Shown here: one piece after another, positions 13,659-23,700 of the stretch
Layout of the letters: every line of letters begins with the position of its first letter
Numbering within the stretch: the first letter of the stretch is position 1
Source of the DNA: Amaranthus tricolor
Lineage: Eukaryota; Streptophyta; Magnoliopsida; Caryophyllales; Amaranthaceae
Length of the DNA stretch: 64,000 bases
Direction: 5' to 3'
Assembly: GCF_026212465.1 (NCBI RefSeq)
Contig: NC_080048.1
Location: 22,538,279 to 22,602,278 of the forward strand
Notes under the pieces: model-generated
Seen by the model: the letters and a program-made list of their open reading frames with translations, nothing else
Database searches by the model: none
What the model was told of the DNA's origin: nothing
Program-made: the position numbers and the translations under genes

Positions 13659-13868
13659 TGTTCGAACGAGAGCATATGCAAAATCACATTCTAGAGACTT
13701 TCTGTCATGCAAATCTCAAAGTGCTCGAACGAGCACATTTGGTGGTCGAACGTGCAAATCACCAAAACATCAAACATAAGGTTTTGGAATAAACTGCTGG
13801 ACTAAAGAAAGCATGCTCGAACGAGCAACATAGTGCTTGAACGAGCACACCCTTGCTCGAACGAGCAC
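13659..13868. repeat. Cluster of CTCGAACGAG palindromes
   Basis: The palindrome TGCTCGAACGAGCA or close variants occurs at 13721-13736, 13814-13827, 13833-13848 and 13854-13868. Degenerate forms lie at 13659-13673 and about 13743-13754. Spacing is irregular. No ORF explains the conservation; function is unknown. Confidence 0.7.
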
Positions 13869-14394
13869 TTAGGTCAAACAGCTTTATTTTTCTTTCGTTG
13901 TTACATATTTCCTTAGTCTATGCCTTAAGCCTTTGGATAGTGTCCTGCATGCTCTAAATACTCAACAAATTATAAGTTCATGAAATTAAGAAAGGTTATA
14001 GGTGCAAAAGTGCTTATATTGTTCAATGGCGAAAAACTGATTTTGGGAATGTTCAAGTTTTCAAATTAATTGAGTATTCCTTTTAGCATGTATTTAGAGT
14101 TATTATTCATTCTTCAATTGGGTTTTATAGATTGGTATTGTTGACTTGTGGGCTTTTATTTGGTTAGCAGATTTTTTTGGCTTTGAATCAAATTGGGTGT
14201 TGGAATTTAAGATTTATGTAAAAATTGGTTAAACTGCATTGATGGTAACTCAAGCTCTCAGATGTGTTGTTGATGATGAGTTGATTAGTGTTTTAACTAA
14301 TTATTGATTGTTTTGTTTATGAAATAAATTTATTAGCTTTGTAAACTGATTTTAATAAAATTTTTGTTTGTAGACTCAATTAGGAACGGGAACA
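13869..14394. other. Unrecognised AT-rich region
   Basis: No gene is supported. A 20-codon ORF starts at about 14239, but it has no recognisable similarity and is too short to call. Confidence 0.4.
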
Positions 14395-14786
14395 GCAACA
14401 AGAGGGGGGGTGAATTGTTGTTGTTACTAGTTTAAGCGTTTTTGCCCTGTTTTTGCGGAATTAAATAAAATAAATAAAGCTTAAACTTAGAACGTAAAAG
14501 AGACAAACGATTTTTACGTGGAAACCTTCTAGGCCTAAATAGAAGGAAAAACCACGACCCCTCCGGATTTCTAAATTCTCCACTATGTTTAAGGCAACTC
14601 GTTACAATTACATTAAACATCTTACTTCACTCGAAGCGCATCAACTAGGCCAACTTCTCTCTCAAATTGTTTCACTCAAAGCAACAAACTTAGCTTCACT
14701 AAAAGCTAAACTCCACACTAGCTTCACTCAAAGCTATCAAATTCCCCCTTAGACTCACCCGAGTCTAATTACAAATACTCTCAAAA
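14395..14786 (-). mobile_element. Copia-type LTR fragment
   Basis: Read on the minus strand, the segment has GGGGTCGTGGTTTTTCC, then GGTTTCCACGTAAAAATCG, and ends CAATTCACCCCCCCTCTTG. This series is familiar from the R/U5 end of plant Copia LTRs. No matching internal domain or second LTR is present, so it is a truncated or solo fragment. Internally, four copies of a TTCACTCAAAGC-like motif lie at about 14628-14735, and a TAGACTC...GAGTCTA palindrome lies at 14750-14767. Confidence 0.55.
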
Positions 14787-14858
14787 ACCAATAGGGAGTA
14801 CAGGATCACAAAATCTTATTGAAGAATGAACTTACTGGCTCTGATACCAATAGGGAGT
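14787..14858 (-). repeat. Two scraps of EPRV leader/primer-binding-site DNA
   Basis: 14787-14807 matches the viral leader segment next to the primer-binding site. 14829-14858 matches the viral primer-binding site itself (TGGTATCAGAGC on the minus strand) with flanks. The two are separated by about 21 bp of other sequence. Both are in the opposite orientation to the adjacent plus-strand viral copy, so the left border of that copy is a complex junction. Confidence 0.8.
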
Positions 14859-14874
14859 CTTCTTTGATGTCTTC

Positions 14875-17800
14875 TTTTGAATCACGTTACTGACATCATG
14901 GATGATCAAGGAAATGTATTTCAAAAATCTGACTGCTGTGATTTCTTAATCATAGTTATTGCCTTTCATTTTGTCGGTAACCCTACTCAAACTCTTTCTT
15001 CTGGAGAAACGATTTTACAAAATTTACGTTGCCCAACTTTAAGTGACTATAGATGGTATAAAGATACCTTCTTTAGTTATGTTTTACAAAGACAAGATTG
15101 CAATCAAAGTTTTTGGAAAGAAAAATTTATATCAGGACTACCGAAATTATTTGCTCAAAGAATTTTTAGAAAAATAGCTGAACATGATACAGATAAAGAA
15201 CAAGCTCTTAATAATACTACTTATGGAGGACTATTCGCTTTCATTAAAAAGGAAGGTCTTTCTTTATGTGAAGAACTCAAACTCCAAGCCAAATATACCT
15301 CTGAAAAGAAACAATCTAGGAAAGAAATTGGATGTTTCTGTGAAGCATTTGGTATGGAAGCTATTAGAGCTCCCTCTACAAAAAAGAAAATTAAAAAACA
15401 ATTTTCTAAATTTTCAAAAGATAAAAATAAAAATTCTTATCCTTCTTATTATCGAAAGAAACGAGGAAAGAAAAATTTCGGAAATTTCCGAAAATCAAAC
15501 AAAGCTTTCAAAATCTTTTGTTATTCGTGTGGAAAACCTGGACATAAAGCAAATGCTTGTACCACAAAGAAAAAGATTCAAGAATTATTTATTAACGACT
15601 CTGAGCTAGGAGATAAAATATCCAAAATATTATTACAAACCCCTGAGTCTACTTCTTCTTCTTCTTCAGAAAAGGAAGATGACGAAATTTTACAAATTAA
15701 TGATCAAACTTCTGATTCTGAATCTTCGATTTCTTCCTCTCCTATCAAATGCATTAATGTTTTAACAGATAAAGAGAAAAATGTGCAATTTCTTTTTGAT
15801 CTCGTTGACAAAATCCAAGATAAAGAGATCAAAAGAGAAACCCTTTTGAAACTCAAAACTATGGTTTTGGGTGAAACCTCTACCTCTAAAAACAAAGAAA
15901 GTATTCCAATTCCTCAAATTGAACCTTTCAATATTTCAAAATTATTAGAAAAATACTCTTCCAAAGAAATGACTTCTAAATTAATTCCTATTAAGAATCA
16001 AACTCTTTCGGTCAAAGATCTTCAACTTGAAATAAATAAAATCAAAGAAGACATCATTTCTATCAAAAATAGTTTAAAGCATTTAGAAATCAAAGATTTC
16101 GAACTTGAAACAAAATTATCTATTTTAGAAAACCCCATCTATAAAGAAAATCTTTCTTTGGGAAAAGAGAAAGTTAATGGGGATGATGATGATTTTATCA
16201 CTGTTATTAATAAAATTAATTTTCAAAAATGGTATGCACCAGTTACTTTTCAAATTGGAGATTTTCAAAAAACCTATATTGCTTTAATTGATAGTGGAGC
16301 GGATCAAAATTGCTTAAGGGAAGGATTAGTCCCAACTAAATTTTATGAAAAAACAAAAACTCGGTTATATAGTGCAAATAGTTCACCCATGGATATTAAA
16401 TATAAAATTTCAAAAGGAAAGATCATAAATGAAAATTATAGTTTTACTAATACTTTCATTATTATTAATGATATTAAGGAAGAAATAATATTAGGCACTC
16501 CCTTTTTAACACAAATTTATCCTTTTTGGGTTGATGACAAAGGTGTTCATACAAAAATTTTAGGGAAACAATTATCATTTCCTTTTTTAAGTCCCATGTT
16601 ACAAAAAGATATTAATTTATTACAAAATTCTTCAGTAATACAAAGTATAAATTTAATAAAACAAAAAGAATTTCAAATTTCTTCTTTAAAAGAAGAAATT
16701 TCTTTTCAAAGGATTGAAGAACAATTACAACAATCAAAATTGCAACAAAAAATTTTTAATTTAGAAAATATTTTTAAATCAAAAGTTTGTGCTGATATTC
16801 CAAATGCCTTTTGGGATAGAAAAAGGCATATTGTCACATTGCCATATGAAAAAGATTTCTCTGAAAAAAATATTCCTACAAAAGCTAGACCCATCCAAAT
16901 GAATTCTGAGCATCTTGAATTCTGCAAGAAAGAAATTCAAACTCTTTTAGATAAAAAATTAATAACTCCATCTAAATCTCCTTGGAGCTGTGCAGCATTT
17001 TATGTTATGAATGCAGCAGAAAAAGAAAGAGGAGTTCCTAGATTAGTTATTAATTACAAACCTTTAAACAAAGTTCTTCAATGGATAAGATATCCAATCC
17101 CAAATAAAAGAGATTTAATTAATCGCTTATATAAAGCCAAAATATTTTCAAAATTTGATATGAAATCTGGTTTCTGGCAAATACAAATTGCTAAAGAAGA
17201 TAGGTATAAAAGTGCATTCACGGTACCATTTGGACATTATGAGTGGAATGTAATGCCTTTTGGACTTAAAAATGCTCCTTCTGAATTTCAACATATAATG
17301 AATGATATTTTCAATCAATTTTCTTCATTCATAATTGTTTATATAGATGATGTTTTAATTTTTTCTCATGATATTGATCAACATTTCAAACATTTACATA
17401 TATTTCTAAACACTGTTGAAAAAAATGGTTTAGTAGTTTCTGCCACTAAAATGAAATTATTTCAAACAAAAATTAGATTTTTGGGACATGACATTTATAA
17501 AGGAACAATCAAGCCAATTACAAGGTCTTTAGAATTTGCAGAAAAATTCCCTAACGAAATTAAAGACAAAACCCAGTTACAAAGATTTTTGGGATGTCTA
17601 AATTATATATCAGATTTTTTCCCAAAGCTCAGACAAATTTGCATGCCCCTCTTTCAAAGACTTCAAAAAAATCCGCCTCCCTGGTCAGAAATTCATACTA
17701 AGACTATTATTGAATTAAAACAAAAAATTAAATCACTTCCATGTCTAGGCATTCCAGATCCATCTGCATTCATGATAGTAGAAACAGATGCATCAGAAAT

Positions 17801-18164
17801 AGGATATGGTGGCATATTAAAACAAAGAATAGATACAAAAGAACAATTAGTTAGATTTCATTCAGGTCTCTGGCTTGGACCTCAAAAAAATTATTCTACC
17901 ATTAAAAAGGAAATTTTATCTATAGTACTATGCGTTTCAAAATTTCAAGATGATCTTTACAACAAAAATTTTTTGATAAGGATCGACTGCAAATCTGCAA
18001 AAGAGGTTCTAGAAAAGGATGTCAAAAACATTGTTTCTAAACAAATTTTTGCAAGATGGCAAGCAATTTTATCAGTATTTGATTTTCAAATAGAGCATAT
18101 AAGAGGCGAAAGGAACTCTCTCCCTGATTTCTTAAGCAGAGAATTTTCTACAGGGACATCATAA
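14875..18164 (+). pseudogene. EPRV ORF1 polyprotein, 5'-truncated plus-strand copy
   Basis: This matches the last about 1,090 residues of the array ORF1. The movement protein and the N-terminal half of the coat region are missing, and the frame opens at the break without an ATG (the first codon of the homologous block is TTG). Retained are the CCHC knuckle CYSCGKPGHKANAC, protease IDSGAD, RT with YIDD, and RNase H ETDASEIGYG. Near its 3' end it has a T-run one base longer than in the array copies. The frame therefore ends early in the TAATG that also starts ORF2, instead of overlapping ORF2 by 56 nt. Other differences from unit 1 are few. Confidence 0.93.
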
Positions 18165-19378
18165 TGCCAAGGAAGAAGAATCAGCAAGAAAAACTCAAAG
18201 GGTTCCAGAGTTCAGATGATTACGAAATGGAACCAGATCCAAAACCAAACAAAACAGAACAAAATAAATTTTCATCCTCCAAAAATCTTCAAACTACCCT
18301 ATCCATTTCAAACAAATTTACTCAACTAAATGATTTTCCCCCACTTCCATATTCACAAATTGTTCAAGAGCCTACTTCACAAAATATTATTTCAAATTCA
18401 AAACAAAAAGAACCAACTACAAAAATACCAACACAAAGCTTTACCAAATCTGCATACATTACAAAAACCGAAATAGAAAATGTATATCTCACTAATTTTA
18501 CAATTCCTCAAAGCCCACAAATTATTAATTCCATCAATCAAAAAACTTTTCCAAAAGGTTGCGAATGGATACCAGAAAATCGTTTTAAAACTCAAAGGTT
18601 TTATGAATTTATTTTAGTAGATTCAAACTCTGTTGAAATCCAACATATCAAGGATTCTTCAGAAAAAATAATTTATTCAAAATGTATTTTTAAGAAAATT
18701 ATTTCGTCTGTAGAATGGGGAGACCCTTATGCAGAACGAATTTTTTCAAAAAGATTTTTCCCTCAAAATTACTCATACTATGATTACAAAATGGCCTGGT
18801 ATAGAGCATTTTTATTCAGACCATTTGATCATTCATGGTTTTTTATATTTGACAAATATTGTCCAAAGAAATATCCTATGTGGTTTTATCATTGGTGGTA
18901 TTTATTTGGACCAACTCCTCAAATTTATCCAAAAGAATGCAATGAGGGTTTCACAACTTTTGTTGCCAATTCAAATTATCAAGCTTATGAAACTCCAGTC
19001 ATGTTTCATGCAGAATTTAAAATTCCATGGATTCTATGTTGGAGTTACCGTCTCAAACAACACCTTCCACGTCCATATCCATATTCATTAATAAGAGAAT
19101 TCAAAATTAAATGGTGGGACAAATTTACCTTAGAAATTTGTTCAATAAAAAATGTTATCTCCTTTTTTCAAACCGGTATAAAAATGGAATACCAATCTCC
19201 ATCAACCACCAACAAACCTTCACCCTCAAAAGCAACATCAAATTCAAACTCTCCTCAACACAATAAAAACCCCAAAGTAGAAAGTCCAAATTCAGAATCA
19301 TTATCTAAAGTCCAGAAAGCTATTCTCAATTTGATTTCGTCATTGCTTACGTTTGTGCTTCCGGATGAATTAATTTGA
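18164..19378 (+). pseudogene. EPRV ORF2, C-terminally truncated plus-strand copy
   Basis: The ATG overlaps the stop of the preceding ORF1 fragment (TAATG). Residues 1 to about 389 follow the full-length ORF2 of units 1 and 4 almost exactly. At about 19329/19330 the viral frame is joined to reverse-oriented viral promoter DNA, which supplies a foreign tail of about 15 residues and a stop at 19376-19378. The acidic C-terminus of the normal protein is lost. Confidence 0.9.
19338..19352 (-). promoter_or_regulatory. Orphan as-1-like element at the inverted junction
   Basis: The minus strand reads ACGTAAGCAATGACG, the same motif as in the complete promoter island at 39495-39509 and 39568-39582. 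Here the downstream TATA and leader are missing, so it is unlikely to drive viral RNA from this copy. Confidence 0.5.
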
Positions 19379-19417
19379 GTTGTTGAACATTTGAATTGAA
19401 CTTTTGTGAACTCAATA

Positions 19418-20722
19418 TTAAAAGTCGTATGGATCTTGAGCAAATGGGCCACCAAATGTTGGATCATAAGACTCATTTGAAAACTCCGATAAAATCTCAT
19501 CAGAGGATTCTTCTGATAATATTTTCTTTGCATATTGTGGATCTTCAAGAATCTTTTTGAGAATAGCTTTCTGGACTTTAGATAATGATTCTGAATTTGG
19601 ACTTTCTACTTTGGGGTTTTTATTGTGTTGAGGAGAGTTTGAATTTGATGTTGCTTTTGAGGGTGAAGGTTTGTTGGTGGTTGATGGAGATTGGTATTCC
19701 ATTTTTATACCGGTTTGAAAAAAGGAGATAACATTTTTTGTTGAACAAATTTCTAAGGTAAATTTGTCCCACCATTTAATTTTGAATTCTCTTATTAATG
19801 AATATGGATATGGACGTGGAAGGTGTTGTTTGAGACGGTAACTCCAACATAGAATCCATGGAATTTTAAATTCTGCATGAAACATGACTGGAGTTTCATA
19901 AGCTTGATAATTTGAATTGGCAACAAAAGTTGTGAAACCCTCATTGCATTCTTTTGGATAAATTTGAGGAGTTGGTCCAAATAAATACCACCAATGATAA
20001 AACCACATAGGATATTTCTTTGGACAATATTTGTCAAATATAAAAAACCATGAATGATCAAATGGTCTGAATAAAAATGCTCTATACCAGGCCATTTTGT
20101 AATCATAGTATGAGTAATTTTGAGGGAAAAATCTTTTTGAAAAAATTCGTTCTGCATAAGGGTCTCCCCATTCTACAGACGAAATAATTTTCTTAAAAAT
20201 ACATTTTGAATAAATTATTTTTTCTGAAGAATCCTTGATATGTTGGATTTCAACAGAGTTTGAATCTACTAAAATAAATTCATAAAACCTTTGAGTTTTA
20301 AAACGATTTTCTGGTATCCATTCGCAACCTTTTGGAAAAGTTTTTTGATTGATGGAATTAATAATTTGTGGGCTTTGAGGAATTGTAAAATTAGTGAGAT
20401 ATACATTTTCTATTTCGGTTTTTGTAATGTATGCAGATTTGGTAAAGCTTTGTGTTGGTATTTTTGTAGTTGGTTCTTTTTGTTTTGAATTTGAAATAAT
20501 ATTTTGTGAAGTAGGCTCTTGAACAATTTGTGAATATGGAAGTGGGGGAAAATCATTTAGTTGAGTAAATTTGTTTGAAATGGATAGGGTAGTTTGAAGA
20601 TTTTTGGAGGATGAAAATTTATTTTGTTCTGTTTTGTTTGGTTTTGGATCTGGTTCCATTTCGTAATCATCTGAACTCTGGAACCCTTTGAGTTTTTCTT
20701 GCTGATTCTTCTTCCTTGGCAT
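19418..20722 (-). CDS. EPRV ORF2, unknown function, 434 aa (unit 1)
   Basis: The ATG lies inside the 3' end of ORF1 (56-nt overlap, different frame), a layout known for florendovirus ORF2. The N-terminus is basic (MPRKKNQQEK) and residues 30-100 are polar and Asn/Gln/Ser-rich. Residues 130-345 form a conserved-looking domain very rich in Trp, Tyr and Phe (for example HSWFFIFDKYCPKKYPMW and FYHWWYLFGP). A Ser/Asn/Pro linker follows at about 345-390, and the C-terminus is acidic (SEESSDEILSEFSNES). There is no signal peptide or membrane segment. I recognise no enzymatic motif. Similar Trp-rich proteins accompany EPRV polyproteins in plant genomes, but a role is not established. Translation probably needs reinitiation, leaky scanning or a spliced RNA. 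The same protein is complete in unit 4. Confidence 0.85.
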   Translation of the reverse strand: MPRKKNQQEKLKGFQSSDDYEMEPDPKPNKTEQNKFSSSKNLQTTLSISNKFTQLNDFPPLPYSQIVQEPTSQNIISNSKQKEPTTKIPTQSFTKSAYITKTEIENVYLTNFTIPQSPQIINSINQKTFPKGCEWIPENRFKTQRFYEFILVDSNSVEIQHIKDSSEKIIYSKCIFKKIISSVEWGDPYAERIFSKRFFPQNYSYYDYKMAWYRAFLFRPFDHSWFFIFDKYCPKKYPMWFYHWWYLFGPTPQIYPKECNEGFTTFVANSNYQAYETPVMFHAEFKIPWILCWSYRLKQHLPRPYPYSLIREFKIKWWDKFTLEICSTKNVISFFQTGIKMEYQSPSTTNKPSPSKATSNSNSPQHNKNPKVESPNSESLSKVQKAILKKILEDPQYAKKILSEESSDEILSEFSNESYDPTFGGPFAQDPYDF

Positions 20723-23700
20723 TATGATGTCCCTGTAGAAATTCTCTGGTTAAGAAATCAGGGAGAGAGTTACTTTCGCCTCTTATATGCTCTATTTGAA
20801 AATCAAATACTGATAAAATTGCTTGCCATCTTGCAAAAATTTGTTTAGAAACAATGTTTTTGACATCCTTTTCTAGAACCTCTTTTGCAGATTTGCAGTC
20901 GATCCTTATCAAAAATTTTTTGTTGTAAAGATCATCTTGAAATTTTGAAACGCATAGTACTATAGATAAAATTTCCTTTTTAATGGTAGAATAATTTTTT
21001 TGAGGTCCGAGCCAGAGACCTGAATGAAATCTAACTAATTGTTCTTTTGTATCTATTCTTTGTTTTAATATGCCACCATATCCTATTTCTGATGCATCTG
21101 TTTCTACTATCATGAATGCAGATGGATCTGGAATGCCTAGACATGGAAGTGATTTGATTTTTTGTTTTAATTCAATAATAGTCTTAGTATGAATTTCTGA
21201 CCAGGGAGGCGGATTTTTTTGAAGTCTTTGAAAGAGGGGCATGCAAATTTGTCTGAGCTTTGGGAAAAAATCTGATATATAATTTAGACATCCCAAAAAT
21301 CTTTGTAACTGGGTTTTGTCTTTAATTTCGTTAGGGAATTTTTCTGCAAATTCTAAAGACCTTGTAATTGGCTTGATTGTTCCTTTATAAATGTCATGTC
21401 CCAAAAATCTAATTTTTGTTTGAAATAATTTCATTTTAGTGGCAGAAACTACTAAACCATTTTTTTCAACAGTGTTTAGAAATATATGTAAATGTTTGAA
21501 ATGTTGATCAATATCATGAGAAAAAATTAAAACATCATCTATATAAACAATTATGAATGAAGAAAATTGATTGAAAATATCATTCATTATATGTTGAAAT
21601 TCAGAAGGAGCATTTTTAAGTCCAAAAGGCATTACATTCCACTCATAATGTCCAAATGGTACCGTGAATGCAGTTTTATACCTATCTTCTTTAGCAATTT
21701 GTATTTGCCAAAAACCAGATTTCATATCAAATTTTGAAAATATTTTGGCTTTATATAAGCGATTAATTAAATCTCTTTTATTTGGGATTGGATATCTTAT
21801 CCATTGAAGAACTTTGTTTAAAGGTTTGTAATTAATAACTAATCTAGGAACTCCTCTTTCTTTTTCTGCTGCATTCATAACATAAAATGCTGCACAGCTC
21901 CAAGGAGATTTAGATGGAGTTATTAATTTTTTATCTAAAAGAGTTTGAATTTCTTTCTTGCAGAATTCAAGATGCTCAGAATTCATTTGGATGGGTCTAG
22001 CTTTTGTAGGAATATTTTTTTCAGAGAAATCTTTTTCATATGGCAATGTGACAATATGCCTTTTTCTATCCCAAAAGGCATTTGGAATATCAGCACAAAC
22101 TTTTGATTTAAAAATATTTTCTAAATTAAAAATTTTTTGTTGCAATTTTGATTGTTGTAATTGTTCTTCAATCCTTTGAAAAGAAATTTCTTCTTTTAAA
22201 GAAGAAATTTGAAATTCTTTTTGTTTTATTAAATTTATACTTTGTATTACTGAAGAATTTTGTAATAAATTAATATCTTTTTGTAACATGGGACTTAAAA
22301 AAGGAAATGATAATTGTTTCCCTAAAATTTTTGTATGAACACCTTTGTCATCAACCCAAAAAGGATAAATTTGTGTTAAAAAGGGAGTGCCTAATATTAT
22401 TTCTTCCTTAATATCATTAATAATAATGAAAGTATTAGTAAAACTATAATTTTCATTTATGATCTTTCCTTTTGAAATTTTATATTTAATATCCATGGGT
22501 GAACTATTTGCACTATATAACCGAGTTTTTGTTTTTTCATAAAATTTAGTTGGGACTAATCCTTCCCTTAAGCAATTTTGATCCGCTCCACTATCAATTA
22601 AAGCAATATAGGTTTTTTGAAAATCTCCAATTTGAAAAGTAACTGGTGCATACCATTTTTGAAAATTAATTTTATTAATAACAGTGATAAAATCATCATC
22701 ATCCCCATTAACTTTCTCTTTTCCCAAAGAAAGATTTTCTTTATAGATGGGGTTTTCTAAAATAGATAATTTTGTTTCAAGTTCGAAATCTTTGATTTCT
22801 AAATGCTTTAAACTATTTTTGATAGAAATGATGTCTTCTTTGATTTTATTTATTTCAAGTTGAAGATCTTTGACCGAAAGAGTTTGATTCTTAATAGGAA
22901 TTAATTTAGAAGTCATTTCTTTGGAAGAGTATTTTTCTAATAATTTTGAAATATTGAAAGGTTCAATTTGAGGAATTGGAATACTTTCTTTGTTTTTAGA
23001 GGTAGAGGTTTCACCCAAAACCATAGTTTTGAGTTTCAAAAGGGTTTCTCTTTTGATCTCTTTATCTTGGATTTTGTCAACGAGATCAAAAAGAAATTCC
23101 ACATTTTTCTCTTTATCTGTTAAAACATTAATGCATTTGATAGGAGAGGAAGAAATCGAAGATTCAGAATCAGAAGTTTGATCATTAATTTGTAAAATTT
23201 CGTCATCTTCCTTTTCTGAAGAAGAAGAAGAAGTAGACTCAGGGGTTTGTAATAATATTTTGGATATTTTATCTCCTAGCTCAGAGTCGTTAATAAATAA
23301 TTCTTGAATCTTTTTCTTTGTGGTACAAGCATTTGCTTTATGTCCAGGTTTTCCACACGAATAACAAAAGATTTTGAAAGCTTTGTTTGATTTTCGGAAA
23401 TTTCCGAAATTTTTCTTTCCTCGTTTCTTTCGATAATAAGAAGGATAAGAATTTTTATTTTTATCTTTTGAAAATTTAGAAAATTGTTTTTTAATTTTCT
23501 TTTTTGTAGAGGGAGCTCTAAGAGCTTCCATACCAAATGCTTCACAGAAACATCCAATTTCTTTCCTAGATTGTTTCTTTTCAGAGGTATATTTGGCTTG
23601 GAGTTTGAGTTCTTCACATAAAGAAAGACCTTCCTTTTTAATGAAAGCGAATAGTCCTCCATAAGTAGTATTATTAAGAGCTTGTTCTTTATCTGTATCA

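Noticed and set aside
14239..14304. Possible small host exon (20 codons)
   Set aside because: No splice context or similarity could be supported.
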